From the NCBI GenBank assembly GCA_017396665.1, contig JAFQLH010000037.1, positions 1 to 64,000 on the forward strand: DNA of 64,000 nucleotides. Direction: 5' to 3'. Source of the DNA: Oscillospiraceae bacterium (GTDB lineage: Bacteria > Bacillota > Clostridia > Oscillospirales > Ruminococcaceae). The notes under the pieces were generated by a model. That model saw nothing but the letters and a program-made list of their open reading frames with translations, was not told where the DNA came from and did no database searches. Both the position numbers and the translations under genes were made by a program. Positions within the stretch are counted from its first letter, which is position 1; each line of letters starts with the position of its first letter. This document shows positions 8,375-16,859 of the stretch, one piece after another.

Positions 8375-8845
8375 CTATCTGTCGCTTCCTCTTCTTGAAA
8401 CGGCATACATATCACAAAGGTACTGTTTTCCGCACTTTGTTTTGAACACGGTATTGAGGACCTCGACTATTGACTCCTTATCAAGCCTTTTCTCGTAGGC
8501 TTTCACAAGGAAGTTTGCTTCAGCGAGAATCTGATAATCTATACCGCATATATCTTCATAATTAGCATTCTTGAGCACGAGTCCATGCACTCTTTCGATA
8601 AACTTTCTCTCATAGCCGAGGTTCAAAAGGAGCATATCCGCAACCTGAGCGCTTTCCTCGCCTGTATCGGCGATATCGCAAACAGCGGCAGCGACCTCGA
8701 TTGTGAGCACTGTACTGTCGGGGAGTCCCTCCTCAACAGCGATAGCTCTTGCGAGTGAGCAGACCTTGAGTATATGGTTTACCTTTTCGGGATTACCCGT
8801 ATTATGCTGGACAAGAAGTGATATGAGTGCTGACATTTCAGACAT
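8375..8845 (-). CDS. HD-fold protein with degenerate HD motif
   Basis: A 156-aa alpha-helical protein with the layout of small HD-superfamily phosphohydrolases: an N-terminal conserved His (H24 in KVNHILKV), the position of the HD doublet, and a C-terminal stretch GIDYQILAEANFLV that matches the usual DGIDYQILVEADFLVN of the family. The doublet itself reads C56-D57 (AAVCDIADTG), so one metal-binding His is replaced by Cys. It may be inactive, regulatory, or bind a different metal. It lies between iorB and paaK, with GGAGG before the ATG. A hairpin (CGTGAAG/CTTCACG) lies in the gap to paaK at 8343-8361. Confidence 0.7.
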   Translation of the reverse strand: MSEMSALISLLVQHNTGNPEKVNHILKVCSLARAIAVEEGLPDSTVLTIEVAAAVCDIADTGEESAQVADMLLLNLGYERKFIERVHGLVLKNANYEDICGIDYQILAEANFLVKAYEKRLDKESIVEVLNTVFKTKCGKQYLCDMYAVSRRGSDR

Positions 8846-8871
8846 TTATCACACCTCCGTAAAAATGTCGT

Positions 8872-9444
8872 TTAAGCGTTCTTACCAAGCTCGAACGCCT
8901 TCTTATTAAGCTCTAAGAACTTTGGCGGTACGCAGCTTTCGAGAGCCTGCTGCCAATACTTATCCTCAAAGCCCATTTTTGTTGATACAAGTCCCATAAG
9001 GACTACGTTTGATGCCTTTGCGTTACCTACTGAGAGAGCGAGGCTGAGTGCATCACAGGAGAGCACGTCTATTCCCTGAGCCTTCATCTTGCCGATAACG
9101 TCCTCAGGGTACTGCATAACGCCCTGGATTACAGGCATAGGGTCGAGCTGCTGTGTTGATGTTACGATATGTCCGCCCTTCTTGAGATAGGACACCCATC
9201 TTGCAGCCTCGAGAGCTTCAAAGCTGATGATTATATCAGCTTCGCCCTTTTCGATAACAGGTGAATAAACCTTATCGCCGTACTTTACGTATGTAACAAC
9301 CGAGCCGCCTCTCTGGCTCATTCCGTGCACCTCAGAAACCTTTACATCAAAGCCCTGGGACAAGAGCACGTTACCTATAAGTCTTGAGGCAAGCAGGGAG
9401 CCCTGTCCGCCTACGCCGACTATCATAATTGATTTTGTTTCCAT
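8872..9444 (-). CDS. iorB: indolepyruvate:ferredoxin oxidoreductase, beta subunit
   Basis: Gamma-type domain of the 2-oxoacid:ferredoxin oxidoreductase family, 190 aa, with the N-terminal nucleotide-binding motif GVGGQGSLLAS and the conserved EVHGMSQRGGSV. With IorA it interconverts aryl pyruvates (indolepyruvate, phenylpyruvate, hydroxyphenylpyruvate) and arylacetyl-CoA plus CO2, using ferredoxin and thiamine diphosphate. Its gene is 29 bases downstream of iorA, and AAAGGA precedes the ATG. Confidence 0.93.
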   Translation of the reverse strand: METKSIMIVGVGGQGSLLASRLIGNVLLSQGFDVKVSEVHGMSQRGGSVVTYVKYGDKVYSPVIEKGEADIIISFEALEAARWVSYLKKGGHIVTSTQQLDPMPVIQGVMQYPEDVIGKMKAQGIDVLSCDALSLALSVGNAKASNVVLMGLVSTKMGFEDKYWQQALESCVPPKFLELNKKAFELGKNA

Positions 9445-9473
9445 ATATATTATCCTTTCAATACAAAGCTTAA

Positions 9474-11204
9474 TTACTCGCCGATTGCACCGAGCTTACA
9501 CATATCTGTACAGATACCGCAGCCTACGCACTGTGTAGCGTCGATAACTGCCTTTCCGTTATGTACAGAGAGTGCCGGACAGCCAATCTTAAGGCACATC
9601 TTACAGCCTACGCACTTATCCTCATTAACCTTGAGTGCCGGCTTATGCTGAACGTACTTCAAGAGTGCACAAGGTCTTCTGGAGATGATAACCGATGCTT
9701 CGTCAGCAGCGAGCTCCTCCTTGATTGCCTCTTCACATTCCTTCATATTGTAAGGGTCTACAACTCTTACTCTGTTGATGCCAAGTGCATGGCAGAGCGC
9801 TTCGAGGTTTACTGCATAAGCAGGGTCACCCTTCAAGTTCTTACCTGTTGTAGGGTTCTGCTGGTGGCCTGTCATACCTGTGATAGAGTTGTCGAGAATG
9901 ATTACTGTTGAATTTGAGTCGTTGTATGCGATATTCACAAGTCCTGTCATACCGCTATGCATAAATGTAGAGTCGCCGATTACTGCAACAGACTTTCTTT
10001 CACTCTCCTCGCCTCTTGCCTTATTGAAGCCGTGGAGGGCAGAGATTGAAGCGCCCATACAGATTGTTGTATCCATAGCAGAGAGCGGAGCTGCGGCACC
10101 TAATGTATAGCAGCCGATATCTCCTGTTACTGTAACCTTGAGCTTTGAGAGGCAATAGAACAGACCTCTGTGAGGACATCCTGCACACATTACAGGCGGT
10201 CTTACAGGAACGGGCTCTGAGAATGTATCAAACTCAGGGGTCTTTCCTAAAATCTTTTCAGCGATAATTGTCTGTGAAAGCTCGCCAATCTTCGAGAAGA
10301 TTTCCTTACCGATAACCTTGATACCGTTCTTGCGGCAATGTGTTTCGATAATATCGTCAAGCTCCTCGATAACGTAAACTGTTTCGTACTTTTCAGCAAA
10401 GTCCCTGATGATATCCACAGGGAGCGGATTTACAAGTCCGAGCTTTAAGTAGGAAGCCTTATCTCCGAGAGCTTCTCTTGAATACTGGTAAGCGATACCG
10501 CTTGTGATGACACCGAACTGTGCACCCTCGTTGATTTCAACCTTATTGAACGGGCAGTCGTTGCCGTACTGAGCAGCCTTTTCAAGTCTTTCCTCTACAG
10601 TAACGTGGAGCTTTCTTGCGTTTGCAGGGAGAGTAACGTACTTAGCGGCATTCTTCTCGTATGCCTTAAGCTCGTCGCCCTGTCTTTCACAAAGCTCAAC
10701 TGCTGACTGAGAGTGAGCAACTCTTGTTGTCATTCTGACGATTACGGGAGTATCAAACTTTTCAGAGAGCTCAAAGCCCTGCTTTACAAACTCCTTAACC
10801 TCATCCGAATCGGAAGGCTCAAGCATAAGCACCTTTGAAGCGATTGCGTGGTGACGTGAGTCCTGCTCATTCTGTGAAGAATGCATACCGGGGTCGTCTG
10901 CAACGCAGATAACAAGTCCGCCGTTTACGCCTGTATAGCCTGCAGTATAGAGCGGGTCAGCGGCTACGTTGAGTCCCACGTGCTTCATTCCGCAGAATGC
11001 TCTTGCACCTGCGATAGATGCACCCAGAGCAACCTCTAAGGCTACCTTTTCGTTAGGTGCCCATTCGGAATAGATTTCGTCGTATTTTGCTACCTCCTCG
11101 GTTACCTCAGTTGAAGGTGTACCGGGGTAAGAAGATGCAACCTTACATCCTCCTTCATAAAGACCTCTTGCGAAGGCCTCGTTTCCAAGCATAAGCTTTT
11201 TCAA
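9474..11204 (-). CDS. iorA: indolepyruvate:ferredoxin oxidoreductase, alpha subunit
   Basis: Large subunit (576 aa) of IOR. The N-terminal pyrimidine-binding domain contains YPGTPSTEV; the thiamine-diphosphate domain contains MCAGCPHRG and the GDIGCYTLG...GDSTFMHSG region; the C-terminal end carries two [4Fe-4S] motifs, CVGCKMCLKIGCP and CVGCGICTDMCK, that pass electrons to ferredoxin. The start is a TTG at 11204 with AAAGGA 10 bases upstream; an ATG four codons later has no ribosome site of its own. It heads the aryl-acid operon under the promoter at 11259-11287. Confidence 0.93.
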   Translation of the reverse strand: MKKLMLGNEAFARGLYEGGCKVASSYPGTPSTEVTEEVAKYDEIYSEWAPNEKVALEVALGASIAGARAFCGMKHVGLNVAADPLYTAGYTGVNGGLVICVADDPGMHSSQNEQDSRHHAIASKVLMLEPSDSDEVKEFVKQGFELSEKFDTPVIVRMTTRVAHSQSAVELCERQGDELKAYEKNAAKYVTLPANARKLHVTVEERLEKAAQYGNDCPFNKVEINEGAQFGVITSGIAYQYSREALGDKASYLKLGLVNPLPVDIIRDFAEKYETVYVIEELDDIIETHCRKNGIKVIGKEIFSKIGELSQTIIAEKILGKTPEFDTFSEPVPVRPPVMCAGCPHRGLFYCLSKLKVTVTGDIGCYTLGAAAPLSAMDTTICMGASISALHGFNKARGEESERKSVAVIGDSTFMHSGMTGLVNIAYNDSNSTVIILDNSITGMTGHQQNPTTGKNLKGDPAYAVNLEALCHALGINRVRVVDPYNMKECEEAIKEELAADEASVIISRRPCALLKYVQHKPALKVNEDKCVGCKMCLKIGCPALSVHNGKAVIDATQCVGCGICTDMCKLGAIGE

Positions 11205-11258
11205 ATCAATTCATTCCTTTCGGATTCATATTATCATCAAAATATAATTAACCTAATA

Positions 11259-11287
11259 ATTATATCACATTATCATATATTTGTTAA
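11259..11287 (-). promoter_or_regulatory. promoter of the iorA operon
   Basis: On the minus strand, TTAACA (11282-11287), a 17-base spacer and TATAAT (11259-11264) with a TG one base upstream of the -10. The surroundings are very AT-rich, and nothing else was seen between iorA and recG. Confidence 0.75.
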
Positions 11288-11330
11288 TACCTTTTAAAAA
11301 ACTTTTTTGAGGTTTGTATATTTCCTACAA

Positions 11331-13370
11331 TCAGAGGTCGCTTCCCTTGTCGAAAAGTTCCTCCACGGCTTTTTTAAGACCTGCATTTGCGATATCTTCA
11401 AGATACGGGTCACGCTCGCACAGAAGCTGTGCTTCACGCTGTGCTTTCCGCATAAGCTCTATATCCTGGGTCATATCTGCAATTTTCAATTTCGGCAGGC
11501 CGTGCTGTCTGCTGCCGAAGAATTCTCCCGGTCCGCGAAGCTTCAAGTCCTCCTCAGAAATCTTGAAGCCGTCGGTTGTATGGGCGAGAATTTCCATACG
11601 GTGTCTGCATTCTGCGGTCATATTCTCGGTAATGAGGATACAATAGGACTGATATTTTCCTCTGCCGACTCTTCCTCTTAACTGGTGGAGCTGTGAGAGT
11701 CCGAATCTTTCTGTATTCTCTATCACCATTACAGTTGCATTCGGCACATCGACTCCGACCTCGACAACGGTTGTTGCGACGAGGACATCAAGCTCGTGTC
11801 TCTGGAACTGAGCCATTATTCTTTCCTTCTCGTCGGCGGGGAGCTTTCCGTGGAGAAGCCCTACTCTGTAATTCTTAAACGCAGTCCTTGACACTGCTTC
11901 AGAATACTTTATAACAGATTTAAGGTCGCTGTCAGAGTCCTCAATCATCGGACAGACTATATAAGCCTGTCTTCCTGCGTCGAGCTCCTTTGCGACAAAG
12001 CCGAAGGCTGAGTCACGCTTTTTGCCTGTTATACCGTAGGTTTTTATAGCGGTTCTACCCTTAGGAAGCTCGTCGAGGAGAGATATATCCAGGTCGCCGA
12101 ACATCATAAGCGCCAGGGTTCTTGGGATAGGCGTTGCAGACATAACCAGTCTGTGCGGACTTTCGCCCTTTGCGGCGAGAGCTGAACGCTGATTTACGCC
12201 GAATCTGTGCTGTTCGTCGGTAATTACAAGTCCAAGCTTATGGAAGCTTACGCTTTCCTGGAACAGGGCATGTGTGCCGACTGCGACACTGCACTTTCCT
12301 TCTCTGATGAGAGAGCGTATTTCGTTTTTCTCCTTCTGGGACATCGAGCCTGTAAGCAGGCACACTGTCACACCGAGCGGATTTAAAAACTCGCAGAGCG
12401 TTTTGTAATGCTGGTTTGCGAGGATTTCAGTCGGAGCCATAAGAGCTGTCTGGTAGCCGTTTTTTGTAATGGCATAGGCACAGGCTGATGCAACGGCTGT
12501 TTTTCCTGAGCCTACGTCACCCTGGAGAAGTCTGTTCATGGAACAGCCTGTCTGCATATCCTTCAGACACTCGCTTATTGACCTTTGCTGAGCGTTTGTA
12601 AGTTCAAACGGAAGCGACTGCGAAAACGGCTGAAGTGACACGCTTCTGAGCTTTGGCGCATTACTTTCACGGTTTTTATATTTGAGCATCTGCATACCTA
12701 GCGACATCATAAAGAGCTCATCGAAGATAAGTCTTTCCCTTGCGACTGAGAGGGCGTGGTTGTCCTTCGGGAAATGTATATTCTCATAGGCATAGCGTAT
12801 TGCACAAAGCATACAGCGTCTCTGGATTTCCTGCGGGAGGACGTCAGAAAAGTCGTCAATTCTTCTGAGTGCTTCCTTGACCGACAATCTGAGCATACCT
12901 TGTGAGAGGCCTTCTGTCAGCGGATAAATCGGCTGTATGAGGTCCTCGCTGTCACCCTGCAATACAAGCGGTGACTGCATATCGGCTTTTCTGCCTGTAA
13001 CGGTGAGCTTGCCGTACAGCAGGTATTCCTCACCTACGACGAGTCTGTCAAAGAGGTACTGGCTGTTATATATTGTGACAGTCATATCAGTTTCGCCGTC
13101 GGTTGCGACGAGCTTATATATAGTCATGCCCTTACGGATTCTGGCGGGCATAAGCTTTCTTGTTACTGTGACGGAAACCACATTCATTTCACCCTCAATC
13201 GCATCTGCGATAGCTACGGGGCTTGTATAGTCGATATAGCCTCTTGGGAAGAGCTTTAAAAGCTCGCCTACCGTTTCGACGCCCAGCTTTTTATAAAGCT
13301 GCGCACGTTTTTGTCCTATTTTATTGAGTGCGGTTATTTTGTCAGAGCCTCTGAGCAACGAGCCGTTCAA
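11331..13370 (-). CDS. recG: ATP-dependent DNA helicase RecG
   Basis: Superfamily 2 branch-migration helicase of fork rescue and recombination, 679 aa, the normal length. The N-terminal wedge/OB domain spans about 60-160. The helicase core shows GDVGSGKTAVA (Walker A, about 285), DEQHRFG (motif II), SATPIPRTLA (motif III) and QLRGRVGRG (motif VI). The start is a TTG at 13370 with AAGGTG 7 bases upstream; the next TTG is in frame four codons later. It has its own promoter at 13406-13434. Confidence 0.96.
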   Translation of the reverse strand: MNGSLLRGSDKITALNKIGQKRAQLYKKLGVETVGELLKLFPRGYIDYTSPVAIADAIEGEMNVVSVTVTRKLMPARIRKGMTIYKLVATDGETDMTVTIYNSQYLFDRLVVGEEYLLYGKLTVTGRKADMQSPLVLQGDSEDLIQPIYPLTEGLSQGMLRLSVKEALRRIDDFSDVLPQEIQRRCMLCAIRYAYENIHFPKDNHALSVARERLIFDELFMMSLGMQMLKYKNRESNAPKLRSVSLQPFSQSLPFELTNAQQRSISECLKDMQTGCSMNRLLQGDVGSGKTAVASACAYAITKNGYQTALMAPTEILANQHYKTLCEFLNPLGVTVCLLTGSMSQKEKNEIRSLIREGKCSVAVGTHALFQESVSFHKLGLVITDEQHRFGVNQRSALAAKGESPHRLVMSATPIPRTLALMMFGDLDISLLDELPKGRTAIKTYGITGKKRDSAFGFVAKELDAGRQAYIVCPMIEDSDSDLKSVIKYSEAVSRTAFKNYRVGLLHGKLPADEKERIMAQFQRHELDVLVATTVVEVGVDVPNATVMVIENTERFGLSQLHQLRGRVGRGKYQSYCILITENMTAECRHRMEILAHTTDGFKISEEDLKLRGPGEFFGSRQHGLPKLKIADMTQDIELMRKAQREAQLLCERDPYLEDIANAGLKKAVEELFDKGSDL

Positions 13371-13405
13371 CGAGCTTCACCTTCTTTCAATAAATCTTCC
13401 ATTTT

Positions 13406-13434
13406 ATAATAGCACAAAGCAGAAATGTTTGCAA
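13406..13434 (-). promoter_or_regulatory. recG promoter
   Basis: On the minus strand, TTGCAA (13429-13434), 17 bases, then TATTAT (13406-13411) preceded by TGC, an extended -10. Confidence 0.65.
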
Positions 13435-13440
13435 GGCATA

Positions 13441-13472
13441 AAAAATCCCCACCGATTAGGGTGGGGATAGAA
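13441..13472 (-). terminator. terminator, identical to that at 50113-50144
   Basis: TCCCCACC and GGTGGGGA pair in an 8-bp stem followed on the minus strand by a T-run. The 32 bases 13441-13472 are identical to 50113-50144, which ends the second cassette. Confidence 0.85.
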
Positions 13473-13509
13473 TATAAACAATTGTCACATCACTAGTCTT
13501 CATTCCCTA

Positions 13510-14703
13510 TCAAGCGGTTTTGTTGTTTACGAATACGACCTCACCGGTGATTGCGTGAATCATTCCGAATATTTCCCTCTGTGGCTCAAGGTCAAAGTAT
13601 ACAAACCAAAACGGCTCAATGCTTCTGTTGTTTTCCGAATCAAGCTGGCTGTACGCAAGCTCAACACCCAGCACATCATACTGAGCATAGCCTGAGAGCT
13701 TGTCGCTCAGAAGCTTTACGGCACAAGACGGAGTTATTATACTGTCATAATCTGCTACCATTTCGCTGACCTCAAGACAGCCCTCAATCGTAAAATTAAA
13801 GAACCCGTCACCGCTGAGGTATTCACAATGCCCTGCATTCAGTTTTGCTATATCGGGATTAGGCTCACCATCGATGGTGTATCTCTGTCTGAGAGAATTA
13901 TACGGCAGACCGTTGACAGTGCTTCTGAATGCCAGACTCACCATGTTGTTTTTGCTGCCCGACACCTTGTCTACAACGGCAACAAACGGGATAAAGTTGT
14001 TACTGCACTCAGCACATTCCTTGAACTCTCCGATGAACGCATCAGTCTTATCCCAAAGCTCTGATATTTTTACTTCCTTGCCGTCAAGTAAAACAGTATC
14101 GTCGACCACCGAAGCTCCTATATAGTAGTATTCCGAGTATTCTGTCTGTGTTTTACTTGCCTTATCAGAGCCGATTGGCTCATAAATGAAGTAACCGCCC
14201 TCGCCCGTATCTACTCTCAAGCCTATTGACTCATCGAGATAAAACGGTCCGTAAGGGACATACTTCTCATCCAAAACAATCTTGCTTTCGTCAAACACAT
14301 CCTCAGGGATATACTTTTCAAAAAGCTTGTCAGCATGAGTGTGAAAGCCTTCTATTTTCTTAATATAGTACTTTCCTGCCTTTTGAGGAACTATAAAATC
14401 AATGCCCTCTGTAAATGTAAAGTTGTCGCAGTCGAGCAAATATATCTTATCAATCTCCGCCTGCTTGTTTTGTGAAAGTGAGGAAAGGGTTATAGTTTCA
14501 TGCTCGTTCTCATCGATACCTATACCGCTGTCCTGAACATCGGGTGTTTGTGAAGAGCTGTCTGCGTATGATGAACTGTCAACCGCAGAGGAGCTGCTGT
14601 CCTTGAGCTCGTCGGGCACATCCACTCCTACTTCACAGCCTGACGATAAAAGCATAGCAGAGATAGCTGACAGTATCAGCAGTCTTTTGTTTCTGATTTT
14701 CAT
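13510..14703 (-). CDS. uncharacterised lipoprotein of cassette 1
   Basis: A 397-aa protein beginning with a lipoprotein signal peptide (lipobox LSSGC, Cys at about 23), then a Ser-rich linker and a large extracellular domain I do not recognise. The C-terminal end (EPFWFVYFD ... ITGEVVFV) resembles the PepSY/YycI-type fold and matches the end of the 50153-51295 protein (EPYWCFISD ... STGEVIVYV). Otherwise the two are strongly diverged. I chose the ATG at 14703 because AAGGAG lies 9 bases upstream; an earlier in-frame ATG at 14730 has none. It is a single-gene cassette between a shared regulatory element and a shared terminator. Function unknown; an anchored extracellular sensor or inhibitor is possible. 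Confidence 0.75.
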   Translation of the reverse strand: MKIRNKRLLILSAISAMLLSSGCEVGVDVPDELKDSSSSAVDSSSYADSSSQTPDVQDSGIGIDENEHETITLSSLSQNKQAEIDKIYLLDCDNFTFTEGIDFIVPQKAGKYYIKKIEGFHTHADKLFEKYIPEDVFDESKIVLDEKYVPYGPFYLDESIGLRVDTGEGGYFIYEPIGSDKASKTQTEYSEYYYIGASVVDDTVLLDGKEVKISELWDKTDAFIGEFKECAECSNNFIPFVAVVDKVSGSKNNMVSLAFRSTVNGLPYNSLRQRYTIDGEPNPDIAKLNAGHCEYLSGDGFFNFTIEGCLEVSEMVADYDSIITPSCAVKLLSDKLSGYAQYDVLGVELAYSQLDSENNRSIEPFWFVYFDLEPQREIFGMIHAITGEVVFVNNKTA

Positions 14704-14796
14704 TTTGTTTGACTCCTTCCGTATTATCATTTCACTTTGTACTTACGGTTACATATTCCACACGAATGACCTTGTCTGTATTTTTTTGTTAGTACC

Positions 14797-14825
14797 ATTA
14801 TACCCCTTAATATTACAAATTTCAA
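14797..14825 (-). promoter_or_regulatory. promoter of cassette 1
   Basis: On the minus strand, TTGAAA (14820-14825), 17 bases, then TATAAT (14797-14802). The -35 lies at the downstream edge of the 141-bp conserved element; the same arrangement recurs at 51882-51910. Confidence 0.8.
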
Positions 14826-14954
14826 CTGTAATTATGCACAATAATGGTAATGTCGTATTGTGCAGGGTATACAGCCAAAGATATGCGGTTATTCCGTCTA
14901 CTATATAAGAGTCTGAAAAGTGGCATTTGGTTGCAGTGAATTAAAAATATTTTT
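14814..14954 (-). repeat. 141-bp promoter-upstream element, copy 1
   Basis: Ungapped match to 51899-52039 with four mismatches in 141 bases by eye. It covers the -35 box of the promoter and about 130 bases upstream. Inside is a perfect dyad, TGCACAATA, 12 bases, TATTGTGCA (14835-14864), about 10 bases upstream of the -35, where an activator or repressor would bind. The rest of 14704-15117 holds the leader and the next gene's promoter. Confidence 0.95.
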
Positions 14955-15015
14955 ATAAAAAAGATGCGTGAGCCTTGCCATGCCAATACAATCAAAATTA
15001 AATTGTATTTTATAG

Positions 15016-15044
15016 TTGACAAAGCAGGCTTTATATAGTATAAT
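15016..15044 (+). promoter_or_regulatory. promoter of the symporter gene
   Basis: TTGACA (15016-15021), 17 bases, TATAAT (15039-15044): consensus SigA spacing, about 75 bases before the start codon. Confidence 0.85.
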
Positions 15045-15117
15045 ATCAATTGTTGCTTTAACAAGTAAAAGCATAAAAGCTTTAAAGCATTATATCAAAT
15101 ACGAATGGGGAGTTATT

Positions 15118-16656
15118 ATGTCAACTATCTGGATAACGCTCGCTGTTTATCTTATCATCATGATAGGCATCGGCGTTTACTACAGAAAAGCAAATTCAGG
15201 CGTTGCTGACTTTGTACTCGGCGGAAGAGGCGTCGGTGCGTGGTTCACAGCCTTCGCTTACGGAACATCCTATTTCTCGGCTGTTATCTTTGTCGGCTAT
15301 GCAGGAAAGTTCGGCTGGAACTACGGTGTTGCATCTACCTGGATTGGTATAGGAAATGCGGTTATCGGCTCGCTTATGCCTTGGCTTATCCTCGGAAGAA
15401 GAACAAGAACCATGACAAAGCATCTTGACTCAAAGACTATGTCAGACTTCTTCGAAAAGAGATACGACAGCAGGAAGCTCAAGACTGTATCGGCTGTTAT
15501 CATCTTCCTTTTCCTTATCCCTTACACAGCCTCAGTTTACAACGGCCTTTCAAGACTCTTTGAAAAGGGCTTCGGAATTTCCTACAAGTACTGTATCATC
15601 GGTATGGCAGTATTTACAGCAATCTACGTTATCATCGGCGGATACAAGGCTACTGCTATGAACGACTTTGTTCAGGGCGTTATGATGCTTATCGGCATTG
15701 CGGCTGTTGTTCTGGCTGTCCTTGGTGAAAACGGCGGTCTTTCCTCTTCAATCGACGCTATGTCAAAGATTGAGTCGGCTGACGGCAAGACAGGAGAGTT
15801 TGCTTCAATCTTCGGACCTGACCCTATAAATCTCATCGGCGTTGTTATTCTTACATCTCTCGGCACATGGGGACTTCCTCAGATGGTGCAGAAGTTCTAC
15901 GCTATCAAGGATGACAGGGCTGTTAAAATCGGTACTATCGTGTCAACCTTCTTCGCTGTTGTAGTTGCAGGCGGCTGCTACTTCCTCGGCGGCTTCGGAA
16001 GACTCTTTGTCAAGGATGTAAACGGTACTCCGGAGGGCGGCTTTGACGGTATTGTTCCTACAATGATGGAAAAGCTTCCTGAGCTTCTCTTTGCTATCGT
16101 AATCGTGCTTGTTCTTTCAGCTTCGATGTCCACACTTTCTTCTCTTGTGCTTACATCTTCGTCAACTCTCACACTTGACCTTGTGAAGCCGTTTATGAAG
16201 GAGAAGATGGACGAAAAGAAGCAGGTTCTTATTATGAGAATATTCATCGGAATATTCCTTCTTATCTCTGTAATCCTCGCAATCATGACACTCGAAAACC
16301 CACAGACTATTATTTCTACACTCATGTCAATTTCATGGGGCGCACTTGCAGGCGCATTCCTTGCTCCGTTTATGTACGGACTTTTCTGGAAGGGTGTTAC
16401 AAAGGCTGCTGTATGGGCAAGCTTTATCAGCGGTGTTACTATCACAGTTGCACATATGTGTCTGTACACACTCAAAATCGGCAACCTCGACCTTCCTATG
16501 GAAATCGGCGGTCTGAGCCTTGCTTCACCTATCAACGCAGGTGCTTTCGCTATGATATTCGGACTTATTATAGTACCTGTTGTCAGCCTTATTACACGCA
16601 AGCCTGACAAGGAGCATGTTGAAAAGGTGTTTAAGTGCTACGCTGATGAAAAGTAA
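15118..16656 (+). CDS. sodium:solute symporter (SSS family)
   Basis: Polytopic transporter of 512 aa, about 13 helices, of the SSS family that includes PutP and PanF. It couples Na+ entry to uptake of an organic solute such as proline, pantothenate or another small carboxylate; the substrate cannot be assigned. Family features include the N-terminal GRGVGAWFTAFAYGTSYFSA segment and the SASMSTLSSLVLTSSST stretch late in the protein, a Ser-rich Na+ site region. I chose the ATG at 15118 because GGGGAG lies just upstream; in-frame starts further 5' overlap the promoter. Na+ dependence fits the Na/Pi cotransporter next door and the V-type ATPase operon. Confidence 0.88.
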   Translation: MSTIWITLAVYLIIMIGIGVYYRKANSGVADFVLGGRGVGAWFTAFAYGTSYFSAVIFVGYAGKFGWNYGVASTWIGIGNAVIGSLMPWLILGRRTRTMTKHLDSKTMSDFFEKRYDSRKLKTVSAVIIFLFLIPYTASVYNGLSRLFEKGFGISYKYCIIGMAVFTAIYVIIGGYKATAMNDFVQGVMMLIGIAAVVLAVLGENGGLSSSIDAMSKIESADGKTGEFASIFGPDPINLIGVVILTSLGTWGLPQMVQKFYAIKDDRAVKIGTIVSTFFAVVVAGGCYFLGGFGRLFVKDVNGTPEGGFDGIVPTMMEKLPELLFAIVIVLVLSASMSTLSSLVLTSSSTLTLDLVKPFMKEKMDEKKQVLIMRIFIGIFLLISVILAIMTLENPQTIISTLMSISWGALAGAFLAPFMYGLFWKGVTKAAVWASFISGVTITVAHMCLYTLKIGNLDLPMEIGGLSLASPINAGAFAMIFGLIIVPVVSLITRKPDKEHVEKVFKCYADEK

Positions 16657-16689
16657 AAACAATTTGCAAAACAGCTAAATATACAAAAA

Positions 16690-16728
16690 AGGGCAGACCT
16701 GTGGTATAAGGTTTGTCCTTTATTTTTC
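16690..16728 (+). terminator. terminator of the symporter gene
   Basis: AGGGCAGACCT pairs with AGGTTTGTCCT (some G-U pairs) and is followed by TTTATTTTT. The next promoter starts at 16730. Confidence 0.75.
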
Positions 16729-16729
16729 C

Positions 16730-16759
16730 TTGACAAGTTCCCTTTTTGTATTATATAAT
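16730..16759 (+). promoter_or_regulatory. promoter of the Na/Pi cotransporter gene
   Basis: TTGACA (16730-16735), 18 bases, TATAAT (16754-16759). It abuts the T-run of the preceding terminator. Confidence 0.75.
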
Positions 16760-16859
16760 TATTGTGTAGGCGTATCTCTATACGGCTGCATTGCAGACAG
16801 ATATGAAACTATCCGCGGTTTGTATCCGCACTCTTTCATCGAAAGGAATTTTAAAAGCT

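Noticed and set aside
15978..16610. Minus-strand open frame of 210 codons
   Set aside because: It is antisense to the sodium symporter and lacks initiation signals.
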